DNA of 51,972 nt from Betaproteobacteria bacterium (GTDB taxonomy: Bacteria > Pseudomonadota > Gammaproteobacteria > Burkholderiales > Casimicrobiaceae), in contig JAGXBK010000004.1 of assembly GCA_018971195.1 (NCBI GenBank), positions 1-51,972 on the forward strand, given 5' to 3'. This document shows positions 25,184 through 34,015 of this stretch, one piece after another (the first letter of the stretch is position 1; every line of letters starts with the position of its first letter). The translations under genes were made by a program, and so were the position numbers. The notes under the pieces were generated by a model. The model searched no databases, was not told where the DNA came from, and saw nothing but the letters and a program-made list of their open reading frames with translations.

Positions 25184-27841
25184 ATGCGGGCTTTGCCGCC
25201 GATCATCCGCGTGCCCGACGATCCTCCCGTAGACCACCTGAAGCTGCCTCCGCATTCGCTCGAAGCGGAGCAGTCGGTGCTGGGCGGCCTGCTGCTCGAC
25301 AACGAGGCAGCCGACCGGATCGGCGACGTCGTCGCGGCCGACGACTTCTACAGCGACGCGCACCGCGTCATTCATCGCCATATCCTGCAGCTGATCGGCG
25401 AGGGGAAGCCTGCCGACGTCGTCACGGTGTCGGAGGCCCTGGCGTCGACGCAGAAGCTCGACTATGTCGGTGGCCTCGCCTATCTCGGCGCGCTGGCGCA
25501 GAACATCCCGACCGCGGCGAACGTCCGGCACTACGCGAACATCGTCCGCGAGCGATCGATCCTGCGCCAGCTCGCGGCCACGGCCAGCGAGATCGCGGAA
25601 TCGGCCTTCCATCCTCTGGGCCGCAATGCGAAGGCCGTGCTCGACGAGGCCGAGGCCAAGGTCCTGCACATCGCCGAACAGGGCGCGCGCGGGGCGCGCA
25701 ATTTCCAGCAGATCGGCACGCTGCTCGCGAGCGTCGTCGAGCGGATCGAGACGCTCTACAATCGCGACGATCCATCGGACGTCACCGGGGTGCCGACAGG
25801 ATTCTCCGACCTCGACCGGATGACCTCCGGCTTCCAGCCCGGCGACCTCGTCGTCGTGGCCGGAAGACCGAGCATGGGTAAAACCTCGCTGGCGTTGAAC
25901 ATCGGCGAGAACGTCGCGCTCACGACCGGCATGCCGGTGGCGGTGTTCTCGATGGAAATGGGCGCGACGCAGCTCGCGATGCGGATGATCGGCTCGGTCG
26001 GCAGGCTCGACCAGCACAAGCTCCGCACCGGGCGCCTCGCGCCCGAGGACTGGGACAAGCTGTCGGCGGCGCTCGGGCGCCTGAACGAGGCGCCGATCCT
26101 GATCGACGAGACGCCGGCGCTCAACGCGATCGAGGTCCGCTCGCGCGCGCGACGCCTGATGAAGCAGTATGGGAAGCTCGGACTGGTCATCGTCGACTAC
26201 CTGCAGCTGATGCAGGCGTCGACGCAGGGCGAGAACCGGGCCACCGAGATCTCGGAGATCTCGCGGGCGATGAAGTCGCTGGCGAAGGAGCTCCAGGTCC
26301 CGGTCGTCGCGCTGTCGCAGTTGAACCGCTCGCTCGAGCAGCGTCCGAACAAGCGGCCGGTGATGTCGGATCTCCGTGAATGCGTGACCGGCGATACGCT
26401 GGTGAATCTTGTCGATGGACGGCGCATCCCGATCCGGGAACTTGTCGGAACGACGCCGGAGGTCATCGCCATGGGCGCCGACCAGCGCCTGACGGCTGCA
26501 CGGTCTGACCTCGTATGGTCGAAGGGGGTCAAGCCGGTCTTCGATCTGTCGCTGGCAAGCGGTCGGACGATCCGAGCGACCGCCGAGCACCGGCTGTTCG
26601 CGCACGACGGATGGCGCAGAGTGTCGCAGCTGTCGATCGGCGACCGCCTGGCGATCGCGCGCCGCACCCCCGAGCCTGCATTGCCCATCGTGTGGCCGGA
26701 CCATGCGGTCGCCCTGCTCGGGCACCTCGTGGGGGATGGCAGCTACCTGACGCACCAACCTCTGCGCTACTGCACGGCTTCCGAGCGGAACAGCACGCTG
26801 GTCCGGGAAGCGGCGATCGCGATGGGGAGCACGGTGACGAGGTACGCCGGCCGGGGTGCGTGGCACCAGTTGCTGATCGCAGGCAATGGTGATCCGTGGC
26901 ACCCCGCAGGCGTCGGCGCATGGCTCAAGTCGCTGGGGATCTTCGGGCATCGCTCACACGAGAAGCGGCTTCCTGCCGAGGTTTTCCGCCTGTCGGATCG
27001 GCAGGTGGGACTCCTGCTGCAGCATCTCTGGGCGACCGACGGTTGCATTTCGATTCGTCGACCGGGCGCCAAGGGCGCTCCGCGCGTCTACTTCAGTACC
27101 TGCAGCCTGGCGCTGGCTCGCGACGTGATGGCGTTGCTGCTGCGGCTGGGGATCGTCGCACGTCTGCGGACGACGGTGCAGCCGGGCTCCCGGCCTGTCC
27201 ACGGGGTTGACGTCAGCGGCGTCGACCATCAGCGTCGGTTCCTCGACGCAGTCGGCGCGTTCGGCCCGCGCGCAGGCCCGGCAGCACGATTGCGCGAGCA
27301 CCTGCAATCCACGCTCGCCAACACCAATGCGGATACACTGCCGCAGCAGGTCTTCGCCGACGTCAAGTCGTCGATGAGTCGGCGCGGCGTCACACAGCGC
27401 GCGATGGCTGCGGCCCGCGGGACGTCGTACGGTGGGACCTCGCACTTCCGGTTCGCCCCCAGCCGGGACACGTTGCGATCCTGCGCCACGCTGCTCGACG
27501 ATCCGGTGCTTGCACGCTGGGCGCAATCGGATCTCTACTGGGATCGGATTGTCGCAATCGAGGCCGCCGGCGAAGAGGAGGTCTTCGACCTGACCGTGCC
27601 CGGCCCCGCATCCTGGCTGGCCGACGGGATCGTCAGCCACAATTCGGGCGCCATCGAGCAGGATGCCGACGTGATCCTGTTCATCTACCGCGACGAAGTC
27701 TACAACCCCGAGACGCAGGACAAGGGCACCGCCGAGATCATCATCGGCAAGCAGCGCAACGGCCCGATCGGCATGGTGCGCCTGACCTTCCTCGGCGAAT
27801 TCACGCGTTTCGAGAACGCGGCCCACCCGGGCAGCTATTGA
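25184..27841 (+). CDS. dnaB: Replicative DNA helicase DnaB containing an in-frame intein
   Basis: DnaB unwinds DNA at the replication fork. From the ATG at 25184 the precursor has 885 residues. A GTG at 25169 is also open; a GTG at 25211 would fit if TAAAAT at 25180-25185 is a -10. The N-terminal domain contains PPHSLEAEQSVLGG, and the RecA-type core has Walker A GRPSMGKT (227-234), VFSMEMG and VIVDYLQLM. The host sequence runs to MSDLRE (residue 399), is broken by a 421-residue intein (400-820) and resumes SGAIEQDADVILFIYRD (821-885). The spliced helicase would have 464 residues with the normal DLRESGAIEQDAD motif restored. No frameshift is present, so splicing is expected. Confidence 0.97.
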   Translation: MRALPPIIRVPDDPPVDHLKLPPHSLEAEQSVLGGLLLDNEAADRIGDVVAADDFYSDAHRVIHRHILQLIGEGKPADVVTVSEALASTQKLDYVGGLAYLGALAQNIPTAANVRHYANIVRERSILRQLAATASEIAESAFHPLGRNAKAVLDEAEAKVLHIAEQGARGARNFQQIGTLLASVVERIETLYNRDDPSDVTGVPTGFSDLDRMTSGFQPGDLVVVAGRPSMGKTSLALNIGENVALTTGMPVAVFSMEMGATQLAMRMIGSVGRLDQHKLRTGRLAPEDWDKLSAALGRLNEAPILIDETPALNAIEVRSRARRLMKQYGKLGLVIVDYLQLMQASTQGENRATEISEISRAMKSLAKELQVPVVALSQLNRSLEQRPNKRPVMSDLRECVTGDTLVNLVDGRRIPIRELVGTTPEVIAMGADQRLTAARSDLVWSKGVKPVFDLSLASGRTIRATAEHRLFAHDGWRRVSQLSIGDRLAIARRTPEPALPIVWPDHAVALLGHLVGDGSYLTHQPLRYCTASERNSTLVREAAIAMGSTVTRYAGRGAWHQLLIAGNGDPWHPAGVGAWLKSLGIFGHRSHEKRLPAEVFRLSDRQVGLLLQHLWATDGCISIRRPGAKGAPRVYFSTCSLALARDVMALLLRLGIVARLRTTVQPGSRPVHGVDVSGVDHQRRFLDAVGAFGPRAGPAARLREHLQSTLANTNADTLPQQVFADVKSSMSRRGVTQRAMAAARGTSYGGTSHFRFAPSRDTLRSCATLLDDPVLARWAQSDLYWDRIVAIEAAGEEEVFDLTVPGPASWLADGIVSHNSGAIEQDADVILFIYRDEVYNPETQDKGTAEIIIGKQRNGPIGMVRLTFLGEFTRFENAAHPGSY
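26381..27643 (+). mobile_element. DnaB intein with LAGLIDADG homing endonuclease domain
   Basis: Protein-splicing element of 421 residues. Block A is CVTGDTLVNLVDGRRIPI with Cys1; block B RTIRATAEHRLF has the conserved Thr and His; block F is EEVFDLTVPGP; block G LADGIVSHN ends in His-Asn with Ser as the first downstream residue. All residues needed for splicing are present. Between them lie two LAGLIDADG motifs, LLGHLVGDGSYL (Asp518 of the precursor) and LLQHLWATDGCI (Asp619), so both endonuclease acidic residues are kept. Block A closely resembles DnaB inteins of Rhodothermus and Synechocystis from memory. Some stretches are lower in GC than the exteins (about 62% in one line). Confidence 0.95.
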
Positions 27842-27901
27842 TCCTGATGGATTGCTGCCTCTGCCGCTTGCCGAAGCCGGCGATCGTCGCGACCTGAGAG
27901 C

Positions 27902-28816
27902 GTGCAAGCCGTCGCGCCTCCTGCGTCCCGCAATGCCCGCTGCCCGTGCGGCAGCGGAAGGCGCTACAAGGAGTGCCATGGTGTGCTGCGTGCCGCGGAT
28001 CCGATTCGACCTGCTGGCGACGCGAATGAACAAAGGCTTCTCGGCGAGAAACCCGCATCGGCGAGAATGTTCGCGGCGCTGGAGGCGCAGAAGTCGGGCC
28101 GCATGGACGTCGCTGTTGCCCTCTACGAATCGGTGATTGCCGCCGAACCGGAAAATTTCGACGCGCTGCACATGCTCGGGGTCGCCTATTACCAGATGGG
28201 AATCCTCGATACCGCATTGAAGCTTGTGAGCTCTGCACTTCAACTGCGACCCGACGTCGAGTTCGCGCGGCACAATCTGGCACTCATACGCAGCGCCATC
28301 GGGCATCTTCCGGCGTGCGGCGAGGAGCTTTGCGGGCTTGCGCTGCCTCGGCTTGCCCGGTACATCGAGAGTCCCGGCGCGACCCGATCGGCGCTGCGCG
28401 ACTCGTCCATACTGCATTTGGTTCGCGCCTGCGATCCCGCAGATCCGAACTGCGCCGGTCTGCTTGCGGGCGTCATCGAGTACCTCGGGCGCTCGCCCGA
28501 GCGCATCTGGGTCGATCGAGAAGGCAGATCCTGCGGATCGGCCATGCCCGAGGCGCAGCGCATCGATGTCGGGCGCGGGGCCATCCCGCGCAATGGTGCG
28601 ATCGTGGTCGCCGGGCTCGGCATGTCGTTCACGCGCTGGTGGGCGAACGCGGACATCGTCGCCTTGGCGATTCCCGCCGAAGCGGCCAACTCGAATTGCC
28701 TCCTGATTCGATGCATTCGGGCGCTCGCCAATGATGGTACGCGCAAGATTCACCTGCTCTGTGGCCGTGGCGAGCGTGCGCATGGCCCCCGGCTGCCGCT
28801 GACCTGGATCGGATGA
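27902..28816 (+). CDS. SEC-C zinc motif and TPR protein, possibly a truncated glycosyltransferase
   Basis: Protein of 304 residues, GTG start at 27902. Residues 11-27 (NARCPCGSGRRYKECHG) are a SEC-C zinc motif as at the end of SecA. Residues about 52-135 are TPR-like helices (AALEAQKSGRMDVAVALYES, FDALHMLGVAYYQMG, LDTALKLVSSALQLRPD). The final part (about 225-304) with IPRNGAIVVAGLGMSF and IHLLCGRG looks like the start of a Rossmann glycosyltransferase lobe that stops short; no GT catalytic half follows. Its stop overlaps the next gene by four bases, so the two are made together. Base composition is lower in GC than in flanking genes. The role is probably in glycan synthesis, by association. 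Confidence 0.7.
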   Translation: MQAVAPPASRNARCPCGSGRRYKECHGVLRAADPIRPAGDANEQRLLGEKPASARMFAALEAQKSGRMDVAVALYESVIAAEPENFDALHMLGVAYYQMGILDTALKLVSSALQLRPDVEFARHNLALIRSAIGHLPACGEELCGLALPRLARYIESPGATRSALRDSSILHLVRACDPADPNCAGLLAGVIEYLGRSPERIWVDREGRSCGSAMPEAQRIDVGRGAIPRNGAIVVAGLGMSFTRWWANADIVALAIPAEAANSNCLLIRCIRALANDGTRKIHLLCGRGERAHGPRLPLTWIG

Positions 28817-30840
28817 GCGCTCCCGAAACGGGCTCCCCGATTGGGATCGACACCGACGACGCGGTCAGGGTGATCGCGTTTTACTTGCCGCAATACCACC
28901 CGATCCCGGAGAACGATGCGTGGTGGGGAAAGGACTTCACCGAGTGGACCAATGTCGTCAAGGCGCGTTCGCTGTTCGATGGGCATTGGCAGCCAAGGCA
29001 ACCGGGTGACCTCGGATATTACGACCTGCGCTCGCCAGAGGTGCGCGCGAAGCAAGCCGCGCTCGCGGCGGCTCATGGCATTCACGGCTTCTGCTATTAC
29101 TGGTACTGGTTCAACGGACGCCGGGTGCTCGAACGCCCCTTCAACGAGATGCTTGCCTCGGGCGAACCGGACTATCCGTTCTGTGTGTGCTGGGCCAACG
29201 AAAACTGGACCCGGCGAAGGGATGGTCTCGATCGGGAGATCCTGCTCGCGCAGGAATACTCGGTCGATGACAGCCGCGACCTTATCGATGCCTTGCTCCC
29301 GGCATTTGCCGATCGCCGATACATTCGCGTCAACGGGCGCCCGCTATTTCTCGTCTACCGGCCGTTCTCGATTCCCGACGTCGGCCGTTACCTCGACGGA
29401 TGGCGGGAGCGGTGCGCTGCTGTGGGCTTGCCAACGCCATACTTCGCCGGCGTGAAGCAGCAACATCTCGAGAATCCGGTTGCGATCGGCTTCGACGCTG
29501 CCGTGGAATTCCCACCGATTGGACATCACGCACGCGACATTTCTCGCTCGTTGCCGGGGCTCGCCCCGAACTTCGAGGGGGCAGTCCACGAATACAGCGA
29601 GATCGCGGCCGATTTCCTGTTGCAAGTGCGACCATCGTGGCGCCAGTTCCCCGGCACAACTCCGATGTGGGACAACACCGCACGACGTCGCGAGCGGGCA
29701 TCGATATTGGTGAACGCCGAGCCAGAGGTCTTTGGCGTCTGGCTGGAGCACGCGATCCGCAATGCGCGGATGCGCGCCCCGCGAGGGGAGCGCCTCGTGT
29801 TCATCAATGCTTGGAATGAGTGGGGGGAGGGTAACCATCTCGAGCCCGACCGGCGATATGGGCATCAGTTCCTCGAAGCGGTGAAGGACGCGACCGCCAG
29901 TGCGGACCGAGGTGCCCCGACGCGGCCGTCATGGTCCGACGTCGTTGCCGAGACTCGTCGCGCATCCGACACCATGTCGATCGAGCGGTTTGCGTTCGCG
30001 GAGGCCGCGCCTGACGTCTCGGTGGTGATGCCGGTCTACAACCACGCGAAGTACATCGCACGCACGCTTGCGTCGATCGGTGCGCAGACCGGCGTGAGCA
30101 TCGAACTCATCGCGATCGACGACGGGTCGTCGGACGACAGCGCTGATATCGTCTCTGGCTTCGCGGCAAGGGCGACGTTTCCCGTAACCCTGATCCGACA
30201 GGAAAATCGTGGGGCGCACGTCGCGCTGAACCGTGGAATGGCGCTGGCACGTGCGCCTACGATCGCGCTCGCCAACTCCGACGACGTCTTCGCACCAACC
30301 CGCCTCAACGAGCTTGTGGACGCGCTTGAGGAGTCTGGGACCTCCCTTGCATTTTCGGCGACAGAGTTCATTGACGACGATGATCGCCCGATCGGCATCG
30401 ATCCTTATGTCACTACGTTGCGTGCGCAGATTGCGCGGCTGGAACGGGAAGCCCTGCTGTACGTCCTGATGCGGGTCAACGTAGCGGTTTCAACGGGAAA
30501 CTTCGTGTTTCGCAGGGCGCTCGTCGAATCGATCGGTGGATTCGCCGCATTGAGGATCTGCCACGACTGGGACTTCCTGCTCGCTGCCACGTACGAAACG
30601 GCAGTCAAGTTCGTCGCGCGACCGCTCTATCGCTACCGCCTGCACGGAGGCAATACGGTGACCAGCGGAAAGCTTGCCGGGCACTACGAGAGCGAGGTGC
30701 TTCTCGATCGATTCTTCGTCAGAATCGATGAACATCCGGCAATCGCCAATCCGACCGAGCTGCGAATGTTCCTTCGGTATGCGCGCACCATGGGACTCGA
30801 GGGATTCATTCCCGATCGCCTTCGGGCGTTGGGCGCGTAG
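28813..30840 (+). CDS. Fusion of GH99-like (WbsX) domain and family 2 glycosyltransferase
   Basis: Predicted cytoplasmic glycan enzyme of 675 residues. Residues about 18-365 are a GH99-like, WbsX-type domain: VIAFYLPQYHPIPENDAWWG, GFCYYWYWFNGRRVLERP, CWANENWTRR and FINAWNEWGEGNHLEPD. Residues about 400-640 are a GT-A family 2 transferase beginning DVSVVMPVYNHAKYI, with IAIDDGSSDDS, and the metal-binding NSDD at 488-491; the end has HDWDFLL and YRYRLHGGN, typical of O-antigen-type transferases. WbsX-like proteins occur in O-antigen and surface polysaccharide loci. The gene is coupled to the SEC-C/TPR gene. Hand counts of several lines give about 60-63% GC, below the neighbours, suggesting transfer. 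Confidence 0.88.
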   Translation: MSAPETGSPIGIDTDDAVRVIAFYLPQYHPIPENDAWWGKDFTEWTNVVKARSLFDGHWQPRQPGDLGYYDLRSPEVRAKQAALAAAHGIHGFCYYWYWFNGRRVLERPFNEMLASGEPDYPFCVCWANENWTRRRDGLDREILLAQEYSVDDSRDLIDALLPAFADRRYIRVNGRPLFLVYRPFSIPDVGRYLDGWRERCAAVGLPTPYFAGVKQQHLENPVAIGFDAAVEFPPIGHHARDISRSLPGLAPNFEGAVHEYSEIAADFLLQVRPSWRQFPGTTPMWDNTARRRERASILVNAEPEVFGVWLEHAIRNARMRAPRGERLVFINAWNEWGEGNHLEPDRRYGHQFLEAVKDATASADRGAPTRPSWSDVVAETRRASDTMSIERFAFAEAAPDVSVVMPVYNHAKYIARTLASIGAQTGVSIELIAIDDGSSDDSADIVSGFAARATFPVTLIRQENRGAHVALNRGMALARAPTIALANSDDVFAPTRLNELVDALEESGTSLAFSATEFIDDDDRPIGIDPYVTTLRAQIARLEREALLYVLMRVNVAVSTGNFVFRRALVESIGGFAALRICHDWDFLLAATYETAVKFVARPLYRYRLHGGNTVTSGKLAGHYESEVLLDRFFVRIDEHPAIANPTELRMFLRYARTMGLEGFIPDRLRALGA

Positions 30841-30927
30841 CAGCAACCGGGCTATCCGCCTCGTTCGCCAAGGAACGGCCGCGGCGAGGCGATCGCCGGT
30901 GCGGGCGACGCACGAGATTGGTAGCCC

Positions 30928-32409
30928 CTACAGCGCCTCCGCCGCGTGGTCGGCCAGCCGCGAGCGCTCGCCGCGCTGCAGCGTGACGTGCCCCGAGTGC
31001 GCCCAGCCCTTGAAGCGGTCGACGACGTAGGTGAGCCCCGAGCTCCCTTCGGTCAGGTAGGGGGTGTCGATCTGCGCGATGTTGCCGAGGCACACGACCT
31101 TGGTGCCGGGTCCGGCGCGGGTGATCAGCGTCTTCATCTGCTTGGGCGTCAGGTTCTGCGCCTCGTCGATGATCAGGAACTTGTTGATGAACGTGCGCCC
31201 GCGCATGAAATTGAGGCTCTTCACCTTGATCCTCGAACGGATCAGGTCGCGCGTCGCGGCGCGGCCCCAGTCGCCGCTCTCGTCGTCGGTCTTGTTGAGC
31301 ACATCGAGGTTGTCCTCCAGCGCGCCCATCCACGGATTCATCTTCTCCTCCTCGGTGCCCGGGAGAAAGCCGATGTCCTCGCCGACAGGAACCGTGACAC
31401 GGGTCATGATGATCTCGGTGTAGACCTTGAACTCGAGGGTCAGCATCAGGCCGGCGGCGAGCGTCAGCAGGGTCTTGCCGGTGCCGGCCTGGCCGAGCAG
31501 CGTCACGAAGTCGATGTCGGGGTTCATCAGCAGGTTGAGCGCGAAGTTCTGCTCGCGGTTGCGCGCGACGATGCCCCACACGTTGTTCTTCTGGTGCGTG
31601 TAATCCTTGAGCGTCGACAGCACGGCGCCCTTGCCCTGGATGTCCTTGACGATCGCGTGGAACGGCGCTTCACCTGCCCGCTCGAGGTACAGGAACTCGT
31701 TGACGTGCAGCGACGGCACCAGTGGCCCGCTCAGGCGGTAGTAGGTGTGGCCGCCCTGCTGCCAGGATTCCATGTCCTTGCCGTGGCGGTCCCAGAAGTC
31801 GGCAGGCAGCTCGCGGATGCCCGAATAGAGGAGCTCGGTGTCCTCGAGCACCTTGTCGTTGAAGTAGTCCTCGGCGGCTATGCCCAGCGCGCGGGCCTTG
31901 ATCCGCATGTTGATGTCCTTGGACACCAGGATCACGCTGCGCTTCGGATGCTGGCGCGACAGGTGCATGACCACCGCGATGATCTGGTTGTCGGCCTTGC
32001 CGTTGGCGAGCGATGCCGGCAACGCGGTCGCGATCGCCTCCGTCTGCAGGAACAGGCGCCCGGTCGCGGCCCCGCCGGACTTCCCGGCGAGCGGGATCCC
32101 GTGCGCGATTCCGGCCGTTCCGGGCTCCGCATGCATTGTGACGAGCTCGTCCAGGAAGCGGGATGCCTGGCGCGCATTGCGCGCGACCTCGGTCATGCCT
32201 TTCTTGTGCGCGTCGAGCTCCTCGAGCGTCAGGATCGGCAGGTAGATGTCGTGCTCCTCGAAGCGGAACAGGCTGGTCGGATCGTGCATCAGCACGTTCG
32301 TGTCGAGGACGAAAAGCTTGGTCGACTGGGACGGCCCGATGCGGGCCGGCTTGCGGGAGGGCAGGAGGTGCAGCGTGGAGGGAGCGGGGCGCAGCTTGCG
32401 TTCGACCAT
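30928..32409 (-). CDS. PIN-PhoH protein (PhoH2-type RNase/ATPase)
   Basis: Two-domain protein of 493 residues. The PIN nuclease domain (about 30-190) has KLFVLDTNVLMHD with Asp36, LEELDAHKK with the second acidic pair, and SKDINMRIKA. The PhoH ATPase domain follows with Walker A GQAGTGKT (306-313) and Walker B IIDEAQNLT (412-420). PhoH2 proteins couple an RNA helicase-like motor with PIN RNase activity. The ATG at 32409 follows AGGAGG. It is the last gene on the minus strand after bcp with a 171-base gap, so it may have its own promoter. It faces the glycan cassette end-to-end. Confidence 0.93.
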   Translation of the reverse strand: MVERKLRPAPSTLHLLPSRKPARIGPSQSTKLFVLDTNVLMHDPTSLFRFEEHDIYLPILTLEELDAHKKGMTEVARNARQASRFLDELVTMHAEPGTAGIAHGIPLAGKSGGAATGRLFLQTEAIATALPASLANGKADNQIIAVVMHLSRQHPKRSVILVSKDINMRIKARALGIAAEDYFNDKVLEDTELLYSGIRELPADFWDRHGKDMESWQQGGHTYYRLSGPLVPSLHVNEFLYLERAGEAPFHAIVKDIQGKGAVLSTLKDYTHQKNNVWGIVARNREQNFALNLLMNPDIDFVTLLGQAGTGKTLLTLAAGLMLTLEFKVYTEIIMTRVTVPVGEDIGFLPGTEEEKMNPWMGALEDNLDVLNKTDDESGDWGRAATRDLIRSRIKVKSLNFMRGRTFINKFLIIDEAQNLTPKQMKTLITRAGPGTKVVCLGNIAQIDTPYLTEGSSGLTYVVDRFKGWAHSGHVTLQRGERSRLADHAAEAL

Positions 32410-32580
32410 GGGCCTCCTGGAGCATCGACAGTCGGGACCGAAGACGGCCCCTGCAACCTTAATGTAGGCGCGAACACGCTCCGCTACAAGGGGTAGCGAT
32501 TGGCCGCTGGGTCAATTCAAGATTTTGTGGTGGAAAGCGCACATCGCGATGCGAGGCGGCGGACCGCAGCGAAGGCGAGG

Positions 32581-33033
32581 TCAGAGGGACTCGACGAAAT
32601 CCAGCACTTCCCGCGCATGCCCGGGCACCTTGACGCCGCGCCACTCGCGGACGAGCCTGCCCGATGCGTCGATGACGAAGGTGCTGCGCTCGATGCCGCG
32701 CACTTTCTTGCCGTACATGTTCTTGATCCTGATGACGCCGAACCGGGAGCACAGCGTCTCGTCGGCATCGGACAGCAGCGGGAAGGGGAATTGCATCTTC
32801 GCCTTGAAATTCGCGTGCGACTTCAGCGAATCGCGGGAGACCCCGGCCACGACTGCGCCAAGCCTGGCGAACTTCGCGTGCAGGTCGCGAAACTGCATGC
32901 CTTCGGTCGTGCACCCGGGAGTGTTGTCCTTGGGATAGAAATAGAGCACGACCGGGTGGCCGGCATGGTCGGAAAGCCGGAAAGTGCCGTCGGTGGAAGC
33001 GATCTCGAAATCGGCGATGCGGGCATCGGTCAT
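32581..33033 (-). CDS. bcp: Bcp-type thiol peroxidase (peroxiredoxin), no second cysteine at the usual site
   Basis: Peroxiredoxin of 150 residues that reduces hydroperoxides. The ATG at 33033 has GAGGAG upstream; the longer open frame before it is Pro-rich and unrelated. The peroxidatic Cys41 is in YFYPKDNTPGCTTEG. In E. coli BCP the resolving cysteine follows five residues later; here that position is Met46, and the only other cysteine is in DETLCSRFG further on. So it is either one-Cys or uses a distant resolving Cys. Remaining BCP features (GVSRDSLKSHANF, LLSDADETL) are intact. It lies 25 bases after arnD and may be read with the arn operon. Confidence 0.93.
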   Translation of the reverse strand: MTDARIADFEIASTDGTFRLSDHAGHPVVLYFYPKDNTPGCTTEGMQFRDLHAKFARLGAVVAGVSRDSLKSHANFKAKMQFPFPLLSDADETLCSRFGVIRIKNMYGKKVRGIERSTFVIDASGRLVREWRGVKVPGHAREVLDFVESL

Positions 33034-33058
33034 GGCAGGCTCCTCGAGCGTCGGAGGG

Positions 33059-34015
33059 TCAGGCGGAGGGACAGGCGGCGGGCCAGGCGGCGTCCGGCAG
33101 AAGGGCATTTGCGAGGAACTCCTCACCCTGCACGAGTAGCGTTCCGGTCCGCCCGTCGATCGCCCCCGGCCCGACTTCGCAGCGCGGCAGTGCCAGCGGC
33201 TCGACGTCGTCGCGAAGCGCGCGCACGGGCCCCAGCGTCCAGCCCTGGGCTTTCCACCCGGTCAGCAGTTGTTCGAACACGCCGGCGAGCCTCCCGCCTT
33301 CGAGCTCCGCGTGCAGCGTATAGACATGGCCCGAGGCGCGCGGATCGCGCGTGCGCTCGAGGACGTGTGCGGCGACATTGTCCTCGGTGACGCCATCGAG
33401 GCCGATCAGCTCGTCGAGCGTCGGCAGGGTCGTCGGGAACTGCGGGCAGCGGACCAGCTCGCCGCGCCACACCGGAAGGTGCGGATGCGTGCCGCGACCA
33501 TCGGAACAGTAGTCGAATCCGAGCTGCTGCGTGAGGCGCAGCGCATGCACGTTCATCTGCCAGCCAGCGGCGCCGTGCGTGGTCGGCGGCTCGCCGAAGA
33601 TCGAGGCGTAGCGCGCGCAGGCCTGGTCCATCTCGCGGCGCGTCCACTCGGCATCGGCGGTGGCGACGCCATCCTGCCAACGGATGTGATCCCAGGAATG
33701 GATGCCGGTCTCGTGGCCCGCGTCGCGGACACCGCGCATGACGTCCGCGGCGCGCACGCCGATGTCGGGCCCCGGCAGCAGCGTTCCATAGAGGAGCGTC
33801 CGCAGCCCGTAGTGCTTGAGCACCGAGGTGCGGCGGACCTTGCCGAAGAAACCTGCGCGGAAGATGCGCTTGATCGCGCGTCCGGTGTGGTCGGGGCCGA
33901 GCGAGAACAGGAACGTCGCGGCGACCCCGTGCCGACCGAGAATCTCGACGAGCCGCGGCACCCCTTCGCGCGTGCCGCGCAGCGTATCGACGTCGACCTT
34001 GAGGCCCAGCCTCAT
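33059..34015 (-). CDS. arnD: 4-deoxy-4-formamido-L-Ara-phosphoundecaprenol deformylase ArnD
   Basis: Removes the formyl group from undecaprenyl-phosphate-L-Ara4FN, making the donor for lipid A modification. It is a polysaccharide deacetylase-fold protein of 318 residues. The ATG at 34015 starts MRLGLKVDVDTLRGTREGVP, where Asp10 is the catalytic-type acid. Further markers are FLFSLGPDHTGRAIKR and HETGIHSWDH with His106 and His110 as metal ligands. The start overlaps the stop of the decarboxylase gene by four bases. A longer open frame upstream lies wholly inside that gene and is not used. Confidence 0.95.
   Translation of the reverse strand: MRLGLKVDVDTLRGTREGVPRLVEILGRHGVAATFLFSLGPDHTGRAIKRIFRAGFFGKVRRTSVLKHYGLRTLLYGTLLPGPDIGVRAADVMRGVRDAGHETGIHSWDHIRWQDGVATADAEWTRREMDQACARYASIFGEPPTTHGAAGWQMNVHALRLTQQLGFDYCSDGRGTHPHLPVWRGELVRCPQFPTTLPTLDELIGLDGVTEDNVAAHVLERTRDPRASGHVYTLHAELEGGRLAGVFEQLLTGWKAQGWTLGPVRALRDDVEPLALPRCEVGPGAIDGRTGTLLVQGEEFLANALLPDAAWPAACPSA

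Noticed and set aside
26381-27643. Frameshift or foreign gene insertion disrupting dnaB
   Set aside because: The frame is continuous through the insert, and all intein splice-junction residues are present, so this is an intein and not a broken gene.
30857-30891. Terminator between the convergent GT2 fusion and PhoH genes
   Set aside because: CGCCTCG and CGAGGCG can pair across a 21-base loop, but the loop is long and there is no T-run on either strand.
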